This document shows, piece after piece, positions 55,001-59,132 of a stretch of DNA of 64,000 bases. The position numbers and the translations under genes are program-made. Source of the DNA: Sipunculus nudus. Lineage: Eukaryota; Annelida; Sipuncula; Golfingiida; Sipunculidae. The notes beneath the pieces are model-generated. The model was not told where the DNA came from and made no database searches. It saw only the letters and a list, made by a program, of their open reading frames with translations. Each line of letters begins with the position of its first letter. Within the stretch, counting starts at the first letter, position 1. The stretch spans positions 2,914,001 to 2,978,000 of the forward strand of contig CM049310.1 of NCBI GenBank assembly GCA_026874595.1. The letters run 5' to 3'.

Positions 55001-58000
55001 ATACCTATCCCTATTCCTTGTAAGCATACTTATCCCCATTCCTTAGTTAACATTTGGCTCAGACAAGGCTGTATTTACCTTGAGGGTGTGTGGCCTGACC
55101 ATAGCTGCCTGTTCGGCAGAGCTGACACTGATCCCCCCTGGTCCAGTGCTGGCACTCATCACACAGCCCTACACCCTGAGAACAGGTGCTGTGGTTGGTA
55201 CAGTTACAGCTGGTGTTACAGTCTACACCAGTCCAGCCCAGGTCACATAGGCACTCATAGTCAGGAGACCCAGAACAGTTACCGTTCACACAGGTGTTGT
55301 AGCATCTGAAAGAACGAGGGCACAACAAAATTATTATCTCAGATCTTAATTCATCATGGCACTTTCTGAATGTGGTACAGTGTTAATTCAGCTTCAGATG
55401 TGTACCAGAATCTGTCATGAACATGGACGTGACAGAGAAATATATCATACACACCTGCTGAAGCTGTGCAAAATACCAAGACAAATGTCCCATGACAAAA
55501 TGTCACCAACGGTAAAGTGGACAAAGTGATAAAATGTTTTAGGTCGGAAGTTTTTAATGCAATCCTGAACTAACATTATGTCTTTATATTGAAGGCAATA
55601 GTTGCACAAGCACAAAAAAAGTGCAGAATAGACAGCACAATAATAGACAAACTAGACATTTCTTGGCACCGCTGGTGCCATAGTATTGCCTGACAAATGA
55701 GGTTTTGTGGTATTTTTTTGATATAATGTGATGTATTTGTATTTTAGCAATAAATGTGAGAAACATTTGTACAAAATATAGGAATATTTTGGATTGGGAA
55801 GGACAACTGATCAAAGGGTTTTTGACTTATAATGCTCACAGTGCTGTCAAGTGGCCCTTTTTAAGATATTCATGATTTTATGTTTTTCACCAAATATGGG
55901 AATATTCAAGGTCAAGGTCACTCTCATAGTCACGGTCATGACCCCAAATCAATAAACTGCATTCCAAAATATCCAACATTTGAAAAAAAAAATTAAATTT
56001 AAAAAAATAATTTAAATTAAATTAAATTTTAAAATTAAATTTAAAATTAAATATACCTCATTCCATAAACCATATCTATATACATGCATAACATGAAAGA
56101 AATCTGTCCATTACTGTTTGACTTATAACAGTATATACTGTCAAGTGGCAATGATGGGGTATTCAAAGGCGCAAAAAACAAGAAAAGGACAACAGGTGGC
56201 GCCACCTATCTTCTGCAAAAGACAAAACTATCCAAGATCTTCCGTCAACTTGATTTTTGGACCAATCCATTCATCCCTTTTTAAGATATTCATGATTTTA
56301 TGTGATTTTCACCATATATGGTAATATTCAAGGTCAAAGCCACTATCAAAGAAAAGGTCATGACCCCAATTTTGATATACATCATCCCATAACCCATACC
56401 TATGTACATGCATAATATTAAAGAAATCTGTCAATCAGTTTTTGACTTGTGATGCTAAAAGTACTGTCAAGTGGCAATGATGGGGGTATTAAACGGCACA
56501 AAAACAAGAAAAGGATACTAGGTGGCACCACCAGTTTCCGGTACATGACATCACTATCCAAGATCTTTGTCCAACTTGATTTTTGGATAAATCCTAAAAG
56601 ATTTCTTGAGATATTTAAGAATTTGTGTGATTTTCCCCAAAAATGGATCTATTCAAGGTCAAGGTCACTCTCCTAGTTGAGGTCATGACCCCATTTTAAA
56701 TAGGCTTCGTCCTCTCACCTATATCTATAAATGTGTCAAGTTTGAAAAAGATCCTTGAAATATTTTTTTATTTATTGTGTCCAAAAGAAATCTCTGCGGC
56801 GGCGGCGGCGCAACCATGCCTAAACCATAGTATCTCCAGACTATGTCTGGCGATACAATAATTTTACTGTACTGGAGCAGATCCTGTAGTCTCATTAAGT
56901 TCCTTTATATTTAAGGTTCAACAACCACCACCATGAAGATGATTTATTATTTGGGAAAATTAAAATAATACTATATACAGTGGAACCTGCCTGAAAGACC
57001 ACCTGTTTATTGATTATCACTGACCTATCTAATAAGACTACTTGTGAATTAAGACCACCTTTGGCCAGTCCTACAGCTTGTCTTATTTCTTCACTGTACT
57101 ACACCATGGATGAAATATCCAAAAGTGTGTACTTACGTCCTTTCACACTTGTTCCCATCCACCGCCATAAACCCTCTGTTACAAGGACATTCATACTTCT
57201 CAGGAGTATCCACACATGTAGCATTAGGATGACAGTCAGAGATTCCTAGGGCACACTCATCTACATTTGGTACACGTCCATATGACCACACTGCCGGACC
57301 AAGAGACACTGGAGATGCAGTTGTATGTACTTCATCAGCTAGAGATGTACAGTTGCCACCAGCATAAAGCCCTGTGGATATAACAAAAAAACAAAAACAA
57401 AGTTAACTGGAAAATGAGCAATCCATACTTCCCTCCACTGAGGATACCGGAAACAAACCAATAATTAGGGATGCAACTAAGAAATATGAGCCTTACATTT
57501 TGTGGTAGATATTTGTGAATAGTGTTCAAGCTAAAGCTGACATTGATTGATTAACTAATTGCCTCCAAAGAAGTGCAGATAGATAGTTAATTATTTATTA
57601 TAGGGTCTTGTACAATATGTATGCGTTCAACAAATCTCAGGAAATTAACAGGGCATTTCACGAATGGGACCATGAAGAATCGATTAGACTTTAATTGGTG
57701 TGGATCTGCCACCTGATCTGGATTCAGGAACATCAAGAAATATTCACAACAGTAAAGTCACTCATGCATGAATGGGGAAATATGGCTGCATATGTGAATG
57801 CAAATGGAGGTGGGGGGGGGGGGGCATCCCACAACAACGACCCACCAACATGGCAAACGCTTGCATTCCTGAGAATGCAGATTTCTAATTAACATTTATT
57901 TACTTATGTGGATGTCTGAATCAGTCCACCATCTACACGTCATACCTGTGTGATCTCCATCAAGACACCTGCCGATGGTTGGGTTGGCTGAGTATCCACA

Positions 58001-59048
58001 CCAGCCACACTGGAAGTCCTGCAGGCAGTCATGGTAGTCTGTGTGGTTGCTGCACTCCAGACACCCAGTCTTACTCTCCCAGTCCACCCACTCTGTACAC
58101 TTGCCGTACATATAGTTCACAAGGTACGTGTGGAAAGGAAAGCAGTGCTGGGTGTTGGCACACCAAGCACAGATACGGTCCCCACTCAAACAGGATGAAC
58201 AGTTGGTGTGGCTGAAAATACAGCAGCAGAACCATATTCCTACTAGTGGTAGAACTGGTTATAAAATCATCATTGATGACTGAGCTAAAAACTCATGTAC
58301 AAATACTGAACACTTTTTTTTTACTTCTATATTACTATGAACACTGCTGTATAGCTTTGCATCTTAAATATTGACCAAGTAAAATCAGTCTGACTTGCAC
58401 ATCACACTGAAATGTCTGGATAACCGCCAGGTTTTTTGACACTTGTTTCCTGCAAAGGGAAGATGTAGAATATCAAAAGTTCTTGTATAATATATTGAAA
58501 ATATTTGATAATCCCACAGAAAGCAATAGCTGAAATTTAATAAAAGTCTTAAAGTTCCATATAAGGCAAGTATGATAATATTATTTGTCAAAAACAGGAT
58601 CAGGTTGTCAAACACCTCGGATATTAATTTAATTTATAGCTAGGAATTAGGTTTAGCTGCAGAAGCTTGGTTCTTTCTAAAAACATGAAAGAAAATTCAT
58701 GGTATATAAACTGTAATATACCTTGCATGTACTGTTTCCTGTATTGGATGAGAGTATTATGATATATATATATATATATATCTCCCAAATTCTGTCCCTT
58801 AAGGGAGTGGTAACTTAACAGTTGTCTTACATGTATGGAGTAGGTATTTCGGGAGTACTGACATATTTACCACATATAAATTTATGCAGCACTTTATTTT
58901 ATCTCACCTTTAAAGTTAAGAGTTATGTATTATTTTTATCTCACCTTTCACATGGGTGAGGGCACTCTGTGACATTATTCTCAGCAAAACTCAGATTAGT
59001 TTTAGTGAGACATTCCTGGTCCTGGGCATACCACTCACAGTGACTGTT
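6926..59048 (-). CDS. MEGF8: MEGF8 orthologue, partial gene (23 exons)
   Basis: Spliced minus-strand gene encoding 1,440 consecutive codons of a cysteine-rich extracellular protein. The domain order PSI, cbEGF, two laminin EGFs, CUB, two EGFs, kelch propeller, PSI run, EGF, laminin EGFs is specific to MEGF8; attractin is shorter and orders these differently. Segments such as NWVTQGP, GDKCQWCKPLYVGNA and CQCRGHSNIC closely resemble the C-terminal laminin-EGF region of vertebrate MEGF8 as I remember it. In vertebrates MEGF8 is a type I membrane protein that works with the E3 ligase MGRN1 to lower Smoothened at the cell surface, restraining Hedgehog signalling; it also affects left-right patterning. 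All introns fit GT-AG and all phases are compatible, so this looks like a functional single-copy gene. The vertebrate protein is about 2,800 residues, so roughly half is here. The first exons lie beyond 64000. The transmembrane and cytoplasmic exons lie left of position 1. Confidence 0.93.
7044..7904. other. Intron, no gene seen
   Basis: AT-rich intron between exons 23 and 22. Around 7330-7680 a stretch ends in CAGACAGA-type tetranucleotides and looks like a decayed dispersed repeat. Confidence 0.5.
7905..10490. mobile_element. HINE-like element with ~200 bp internal tandem repeats
   Basis: Begins with a left end (AAGCTCAGTTGAATTTGAC near 7917) shared with 20294. It then runs as about a dozen diverged units of AGGTCACAGTGACCTAATTT, TTTGCCTAGGACCTCCC and CTAATGGATACAATTTGTGC type, and ends with GACGGACAGC bases near 10460. 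The right stem-loop has been lost. Several units carry the palindrome AGGTCACAGTGACCT. Confidence 0.75.
10586..10728 (-). CDS. MEGF8: MEGF8 exon 22: laminin-type EGF
   Basis: 47 codons plus two bases, acceptor ATTTCTCAG, donor GTAAGT. It encodes VTNWVTQGPGKSAICLKC and GATCNECLPGFFRL, ending CEK with exon 23. The frame is open upstream of the acceptor, so an ORF caller would overextend it. Confidence 0.93.
10820..12170. repeat. 18 bp tandem array with higher-order duplication
   Basis: Degenerate 18 bp units of the form CTTCACATATCAAATACC fill 1.35 kb of the intron between exons 22 and 21. Stretches near 11300 and 11490 are copies of each other over ~180 bp, so larger blocks were duplicated. 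The 160-codon open frame at 11232-11714 arises because 18 is a multiple of three; it is not a gene. Confidence 0.9.
12171..12932. other. Intron, nothing recognised
   Basis: Low-repeat intron sequence between the 18 bp array and exon 21. I see no gene or mobile element. Confidence 0.5.
12933..13100 (-). CDS. MEGF8: MEGF8 exon 21: laminin-type EGF
   Basis: Exactly 56 codons, phase 0 at both ends, acceptor TTTCTAG, donor GTAAGT. It encodes GDKCQWCKPLYVGNATNGG and CTSCEQYCNSHSQVC. A large 85 bp minisatellite begins about 27 bp upstream of its acceptor. Confidence 0.93.
13127..17902. repeat. 85 bp minisatellite, about 56 copies
   Basis: Near-identical 85 bp units (marker GTAAAGCTAACCAGGTGATG) occupy most of the 5.4 kb intron between exons 20 and 21. 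A few early units are 87 bp because of an extra AA. Variants such as GGCCACTCTG/GGCCACTTTG and GACACAG/GACATAG cluster in neighbouring units, as expected of local amplification. Open frames at 13149-13484 and 15976-16200 come from 87 bp units (29 codons) and are not genes. Confidence 0.97.
17903..18516. other. Intron, nothing recognised
   Basis: Single-copy-looking intron sequence. No gene, RNA or mobile element seen. Confidence 0.5.
18517..18706 (-). CDS. MEGF8: MEGF8 exon 20: EGF and laminin-type EGF
   Basis: One base and 63 codons, acceptor CCCTCCAG, donor GTAAGA. It encodes GECKPVCSPRCDHGDC, CHCHFGYVGDDC, then a laminin-type EGF from CACNKHSNC to LQCFNNTK, closing in exon 21 at GDKCQWC. 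Confidence 0.93.
18707..19580. other. Intron, nothing recognised
   Basis: AT-rich intron between exons 20 and 19, with a short GT/G-rich tract at 18808-18833. The small open frames are chance. Confidence 0.5.
19581..19758 (-). CDS. MEGF8: MEGF8 exon 19: linker and EGF
   Basis: Two bases, 58 codons, two bases, donor GTAACG. The acceptor TACTGTAG is one of three AGs in the same phase; the others would shorten the linker by a few residues. It encodes SWSFIVCPPENEC and a calcium-binding-type EGF whose CEDLDVGFKC fits the beta-hydroxylation pattern. Confidence 0.87.
19800..20065. repeat. ~38 bp tandem repeats
   Basis: About seven diverged copies of a unit with CAGCATGTATCTGTTGACCT followed by GTTTTACTTAGA. 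They start just upstream of the exon 19 acceptor. Confidence 0.85.
20283..21121. mobile_element. Short HINE-like element
   Basis: Shares its left end (GAAGCTCAGCTGATTTTGACC) with 7917 and has the same internal units. It ends with GACAGACAAAGGG and the stem-loop near 21090-21118 (arms GCTCCGATGACT / AGTCAGCTGAGT). The next element starts directly after it. Confidence 0.75.
21122..25404. mobile_element. Composite HINE-like element with TGACCTTGACC repeats
   Basis: The left end ACAAGTGACCCATGGGTCAT plus GCTCAGCTG follows the previous element directly. Inside, at about 21288, another family begins (GGCACCGCAGGTGCC hairpin, then GTATCCCCAGACATAG), followed by ~300 bp units containing TGACCTTGACCTTTGACCT. 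A unit at 22835 has GGTGGCGCCACC. Bases 23140-24170 show no clear repeat. The right end has AGGTCACAGTGACCT (25194), (GGCC)n/(GACR)n (25305-25345) and the stem-loop ending GTCAGCTGAGCTAAAAA near 25404. Confidence 0.65.
25547..25805 (-). CDS. MEGF8: MEGF8 exon 18: PSI module
   Basis: 86 codons plus one base, donor GTTAAA. Three AG acceptors are close together; only TACTTTTCAG at the right edge gives the phase 0 entry required by exon 17, so I used it. It encodes QCGHILNQ, ECPAKCSKHENCTRCL and QCGWCSFGN. Confidence 0.88.
25806..26470. other. Intron with repeat fragment
   Basis: Bases near 26240-26310 (CATCGCATAAGCTCACAGGTTC) resemble 54255-54285 and look like the end of a decayed repeat. The 117-codon plus-strand frame at 26108-26461 has no recognisable domain. 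Confidence 0.45.
26471..26664 (-). CDS. MEGF8: MEGF8 exon 17: PSI module
   Basis: Two bases and 64 codons, acceptor GTCTTTCAG, donor GTATTA. It encodes SSWKCVTN, ETCPARCYTYTSCTSCLES and AECHWSTSLSQ, which continues as CLPSAALPLF in exon 18. Confidence 0.91.
26665..27290. other. Intron, nothing recognised
   Basis: Single-copy-looking AT-rich intron between exons 17 and 16. Confidence 0.5.
27291..27477 (-). CDS. MEGF8: MEGF8 exon 16: PSI modules
   Basis: 62 codons plus one base, acceptor TTTTTTCAG, donor GTAAGA. It encodes RCKWCGNCATGKC and CRKPTCEACHQDNQCLW. The longest open frame here is a different, non-coding frame; the coding one is set by exon phases and the CKWC and CLW motifs. Confidence 0.91.
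28001..28290. repeat. 34-36 bp tandem array spanning exon 15 donor
   Basis: About eight units. On the transcribed strand each near unit reads NTATAATGTGGCNCAGAGT-like bases followed by GTAAGTATACTTAGA or GTATGTATACTCAGA. The first unit contains the real exon end; GTAAGT recurs 72 and 144 bp downstream, with GTATGT copies between. Distal units (28001-28083, period 35) have lost the motif. The spacing of the near units is a multiple of three and the frame stays open. Confidence 0.93.
28268..28412 (-). CDS. MEGF8: MEGF8 exon 15: PSI module, with reiterated donor
   Basis: One base and 48 codons, acceptor TTTTTAG, donor GTAAGT after CAGAGT. It encodes SCQNGGNGT and the PSI opening TDTCDHRDTCESCVSDW. 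The last ~20 exon bases and the donor are the first unit of a 34-36 bp tandem array that continues into the intron, with further GTAAGT copies at +72 and +144 nt in the same frame. I chose the first donor because it gives the shortest PSI spacing; downstream use cannot be excluded. Confidence 0.87.
28590..29846. mobile_element. HINE-like element
   Basis: Left end ACAAGGGACCCACGGGTT followed by GCTCAGCTGA; right end GACTTATAGTCAGCTGAGCT then AAAAA, as in the other family members. The interior matches the AT-rich module at 5700-6200. It contains a 24-base poly-G run. Confidence 0.75.
29305..29328. repeat. Poly-G tract
   Basis: Twenty-four consecutive G within the HINE-like element, with further G-rich bases on both sides. 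Confidence 0.95.
29847..30530. other. Intron, nothing recognised
   Basis: No gene or clear repeat. Confidence 0.5.
30531..30786 (-). CDS. MEGF8: MEGF8 exon 14: last kelch blade and PSI start
   Basis: Two bases, 84 codons, two bases, with acceptor TTTCCAG and donor GTAAAA. A weak final blade (GSAVVIGFTAYMVGS) leads into a PSI module with DLCGRHTTRQTC and NCISCES. Confidence 0.9.
30787..32280. other. Intron, nothing recognised
   Basis: AT-rich single-copy-looking intron. The small open frames carry no domain. Confidence 0.5.
32281..33370. repeat. Dispersed repeat fragments
   Basis: Bases 32285-32610 and 33270-33370 are copies of the ~180 bp repeat of 1966-2790. Between them lies a unit of the GGTGGTGCCACC type (32918) ending in CAGACAGACAGACGGACAG and GAGCTGAGGGCTAAAAAAGG near 33250, a decayed HINE-like end. 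Confidence 0.7.
33371..33810. other. Intron, nothing recognised
   Basis: No gene or clear repeat between the repeat fragments and copy B. Confidence 0.45.
33811..34978. mobile_element. GTATCCGCC-ended repeat element, copy B
   Basis: Direct-orientation copy of 226-1398, differing by scattered substitutions and small indels. GTATCCGCC is at 33837 and GGCGGATAC at 34967-34975. Shared sequence extends ~25 bp left of the motif (GGGTAGTCGACAAGCGACT), so the true left end is outside it. Exact GGTGGCGCCACC copies are at 34102, 34380 and 34657. Confidence 0.75.
35262..37886. mobile_element. HINE-like element, possibly two joined
   Basis: The left end ACAAGGGACCCATGGGTCAC with CACTCAGCTG is at 35262. 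The right end has GGACGGACGGACG (37813) and the stem-loop 37852-37880. Bases 35300-36480 are AT-rich and not clearly related to other copies, while 36490-37880 match the AT-rich module, so this may be an old element with a younger one inside. Confidence 0.6.
37887..38380. other. Intron, nothing recognised
   Basis: No gene or clear repeat before exon 13. Confidence 0.45.
38381..38522 (-). CDS. MEGF8: MEGF8 exon 13: kelch blade
   Basis: 47 codons plus one base, acceptor GTTACAG, donor GTAATT. It encodes PAPRYFHTAV, MVLIGGTD and IYVFNYACSQWTML. A 7.6 kb repeat-rich intron separates it from exon 14. Confidence 0.93.
38523..39110. other. Intron with possible MITE fragment
   Basis: Bases 38780-38960 (ACAGTAAAAACTCACCTAG, then repeated GACCACCT and TTAGTGACCA motifs) resemble 56976-57065. 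They look like the ends of a small DNA transposon family; I cannot define its borders. Confidence 0.4.
39111..39289 (-). CDS. MEGF8: MEGF8 exon 12: kelch blade
   Basis: Two bases and 59 codons, acceptor TTTGTAG, donor GTATGT after AGG. It encodes LYLHSAVF, VLYVFGGYE and NLYGLDLTIDRWNLLP. A second acceptor-like AG occurs inside the exon but breaks the phase. Confidence 0.92.
39290..40316. other. Intron with poly-C tract
   Basis: Eighteen C at 39641-39658. Nothing else recognised; the open frames at 39756-40155 have no domain. Confidence 0.6.
40317..40494 (-). CDS. MEGF8: MEGF8 exon 11: kelch blade
   Basis: 59 codons plus one base, acceptor ATATACAG, donor GTATTT. It encodes AGHTLTKI, LVLVGGFS, FKYDSPLRTWTKL, another full kelch blade. 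Confidence 0.92.
40762..40891 (-). CDS. MEGF8: MEGF8 exon 10: kelch blade
   Basis: One base and 43 codons, acceptor GTTGCAG, donor GTGTGT. The blade reads RYFHAAAC, IIVYGGQ, DTWVYNL and EWQQM: the conserved R-x-x-H, GG, Y and W positions of a kelch repeat. Confidence 0.93.
40892..41234. other. Intron, nothing recognised
   Basis: Short intron between kelch exons 10 and 9. Confidence 0.5.
41235..41539 (-). CDS. MEGF8: MEGF8 exon 9: EGF end and first kelch blade
   Basis: 101 codons plus two bases, with acceptor ACCAACAG and donor GTAACA. It completes the EGF (GQCSCNSGWTGVGC) and starts the second kelch propeller with GHSVVHCSGDLLYIFGGYS, where the paired glycines mark a kelch blade. It ends SPSPR, continuous with RYFHAAAC of exon 10. 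Confidence 0.92.
41540..42284. other. Intron, nothing recognised
   Basis: No gene or clear repeat. Confidence 0.5.
42285..42469 (-). CDS. MEGF8: MEGF8 exon 8: CUB end and EGF
   Basis: Two bases and 61 codons, ending in phase 0 at GTAAGT; the acceptor is TTTGCAG. It closes the CUB domain (GFNATYHV), then encodes an EGF (CPDWCTGNRQC to GYGGIDC) and opens another (CPDDCNLNQNQGTC). Confidence 0.93.
42470..43089. other. Intron, nothing recognised
   Basis: No gene or clear repeat. Confidence 0.5.
43090..43252 (-). CDS. MEGF8: MEGF8 exon 7: CUB domain, second part
   Basis: 54 codons plus one base. It starts in phase 0 after TTGACAG and encodes DYVYVYDGIP, AAFCG and LTIHFEANMN, the classic second half of a CUB domain. 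I placed the donor at GTGAGG because only that site leaves one base, as exon 8 requires, and yields the expected CUB ending FEANMNRTQTLGFNATY. The reading frame stays open past this donor, so a gene finder could overextend the exon. Confidence 0.85.
43253..43732. other. Intron, nothing recognised
   Basis: Intron splitting the CUB domain. No clear repeat. Confidence 0.5.
43733..43958 (-). CDS. MEGF8: MEGF8 exon 6: CUB domain, first part
   Basis: One base and 75 codons, ending in phase 0 at GTAAGT; the acceptor is CTTCAG. It ends the laminin EGF and starts a CUB domain (KKCDGRVILTNITSG, then HAYCLWILTPY). CUB domains are beta-sandwiches that often bind protein ligands; the partner here is unknown. 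Confidence 0.93.
44341..44430. repeat. DIRS internal complementary region
   Basis: 44341-44390 is the diverged complement of 44094-44141 (GAACTACATTTC, AAATGGTA). 44386-44430 is the complement of the far outer end (GTTCC, TAACAGTAGGTCACCCC against 47650-47690). The two join at GTTCC, reproducing the circle junction used in DIRS replication and fixing the element ends. Confidence 0.85.
44650..45465 (-). pseudogene. DIRS tyrosine recombinase remnant
   Basis: Minus-strand frames carry DFSLFLFREKRSASSLC and APSWHLSIVLNPYQPLKSAS, matching the N-terminal SAM-like region and the W-D-L-x-x-V-L...P-L motif of DIRS/Ngaro recombinases. The frame is broken repeatedly, and I do not see an intact catalytic R-H-R-Y set, so it should be inactive. 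Confidence 0.65.
45466..46130 (-). pseudogene. DIRS RNase H / linker remnant
   Basis: Frames contain LADALSRSLSPLPMEWQL, CGPPDMDLVASEINFHL, FPPAQLVPHVLDWLR and LWWPKLLDLL. They match the RNase H tail (V-x-x-x-L-A-D-x-L-S-R, E-W) and the following G-P-x-x-D-L-F-A and W-P-x-x-x-W-x-x-x-L-L motifs of DIRS polyproteins. Frames shift between these motifs. Confidence 0.75.
46175..46197. repeat. Poly-G tract inside the DIRS copy
   Basis: Twenty-three consecutive G at the junction between gag-like and RNase H remnants. It may mark a deletion or an assembly patch. Confidence 0.95.
46297..47100 (-). pseudogene. DIRS gag-like remnant
   Basis: Open minus-strand stretches include ALKSLMTLVTSDFIQEERL and LWAQACREKVIWSQTKAVLL. 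The position at the element's 5' side fits gag. The assignment rests on location and composition; I see no zinc knuckle. Confidence 0.4.
47691..48800. other. Intron, nothing recognised
   Basis: AT-rich sequence between the DIRS copy and the next repeat modules. Confidence 0.5.
48801..49150. repeat. GGTGGCGCCACC modules
   Basis: Three ~125 bp modules, each starting with GGTGGCGCCACC or a one- or two-base variant (48837, 48964, 49090), followed by AGTCTT, a GACATGCAAAATTTCAGG-like stretch and GAGAAATA. They are related to the modules inside 226-1398. Confidence 0.8.
49151..50678. repeat. Dispersed repeat hosting a nested element
   Basis: From about 49970, diverged units with CAAACTTGAGAGAAATTG, TCAGGGATTATTTCT and AAATTTGGTGATGCTAGC repeat two to three times. 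The series is cut at 50678 by the next element and resumes at 54034, ending near 54289. Bases 49151-49970 show nothing clear. Confidence 0.7.
50679..54028. mobile_element. HINE-like element with ~335 bp tandem repeats
   Basis: The left end ACAAGTGACCCAGGGGTCAT with GCTCAGCTGA is inserted into the surrounding repeat. Inside, units starting GGTGGCGCCACC recur at 51892, 52229, 52982, 53319 and (one base changed) 53656, spacing 335-337 bp apart from one longer gap. A (GACA)n/(GACG)n block (53930-53980) precedes the stem-loop 53995-54023. A second stem-loop at 51845-51873 and a truncated one at 52366 show that whole ends were amplified too. Short open frames sharing MGNRDLISGF are repeat translations. 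Confidence 0.8.
54327..54468 (-). CDS. MEGF8: MEGF8 exon 5: laminin-type EGF
   Basis: Two bases, 46 codons, two bases, with a TTTGCAG acceptor and GTAAGT donor. It encodes the second laminin-type EGF, from CDCNGHGD to GYYGDP. A 10.4 kb intron filled with mobile elements separates it from exon 6. Confidence 0.94.
54469..55078. other. Intron, nothing recognised
   Basis: Intron between exons 5 and 4. No gene or clear repeat. Confidence 0.5.
55079..55305 (-). CDS. MEGF8: MEGF8 exon 4: EGF and laminin-type EGF
   Basis: One base, 75 codons, one base, with a TTTCAG acceptor and GTAAAT donor. An EGF (CYNTCVNGNC to DLGWTGVDC) is followed by the first laminin-type EGF (CNCTNHSTC to DQCQLC). The closing bases join exon 5 to make a glycine codon. 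Confidence 0.94.
55306..55650. other. Intron, nothing recognised
   Basis: Leads from exon 4 into the next element. Confidence 0.45.
55651..56862. mobile_element. GTATC/CCAGAC-ended repeat element
   Basis: The left end has the GGCACCGCTGGTGCC hairpin followed by GTATTGCCTGACA; the right end folds GTATCTCCAGAC against GTCTGGCGATAC around TAT. The interior has TTCAAGGTCAAGGTCACTC and GGTCATGACCCC units, GGTGGCGCCACC at 56195, and GCGGCGGCGGCGGC near 56797. Related copies are at 21288 and 62430. Confidence 0.75.
56863..57136. other. Intron with possible MITE fragment
   Basis: ACAGTGGAACCTGCCTGAAAG and repeated GACCACCT motifs at 56976-57065 resemble 38780-38960. Borders unclear. Confidence 0.4.
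57137..57371 (-). CDS. MEGF8: MEGF8 exon 3: linker and calcium-binding EGF
   Basis: Two bases, 77 codons, two bases, with a CCACAG acceptor and GTAAGT donor. After a linker comes a calcium-binding EGF starting VDECALG. Its CVDTPEKYEC stretch fits the Asp/Asn beta-hydroxylation pattern C-x-[DN]-x4-[FY]-x-C. Confidence 0.93.
57372..57945. other. Intron with G tract
   Basis: Thirteen G at 57812-57824. Nothing else recognised. Confidence 0.5.
57946..58211 (-). CDS. MEGF8: MEGF8 exon 2: two PSI modules
   Basis: One base, 88 codons, one base. The acceptor is TATTTTCAG and the donor GTATGA. It encodes TNCSSCL and ICAWC of one PSI module, then GCLECSNHTDYHDC and QCGWCGY of a second. The C-x-W-C pattern is diagnostic of plexin-semaphorin-integrin modules, which pack between larger domains. 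Confidence 0.92.
58212..58944. other. Intron, AT microsatellite
   Basis: A short (AT)n run at 58762-58782. No gene or mobile element recognised. Confidence 0.5.
58945..59048 (-). CDS. MEGF8: MEGF8 exon 1 of window: PSI module junction
   Basis: Starts in phase 0 after an acceptor ending TTACAG and carries 34 codons plus two bases before a GTGAGA donor. It encodes the tail of one PSI module (HCEWYAQDQEC) and the opening cysteines of the next (ECPHPCE). It is the most upstream exon I can find; the preceding exons must lie beyond 64000. Confidence 0.85.
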
Positions 59049-59132
59049 CTGTAACAAATAAACATGTTGTGTATAAAAGAATAATAAATGATAAACCTCT
59101 CTAACAGAACCCCCAGGGTTCCTGCCATTAAA

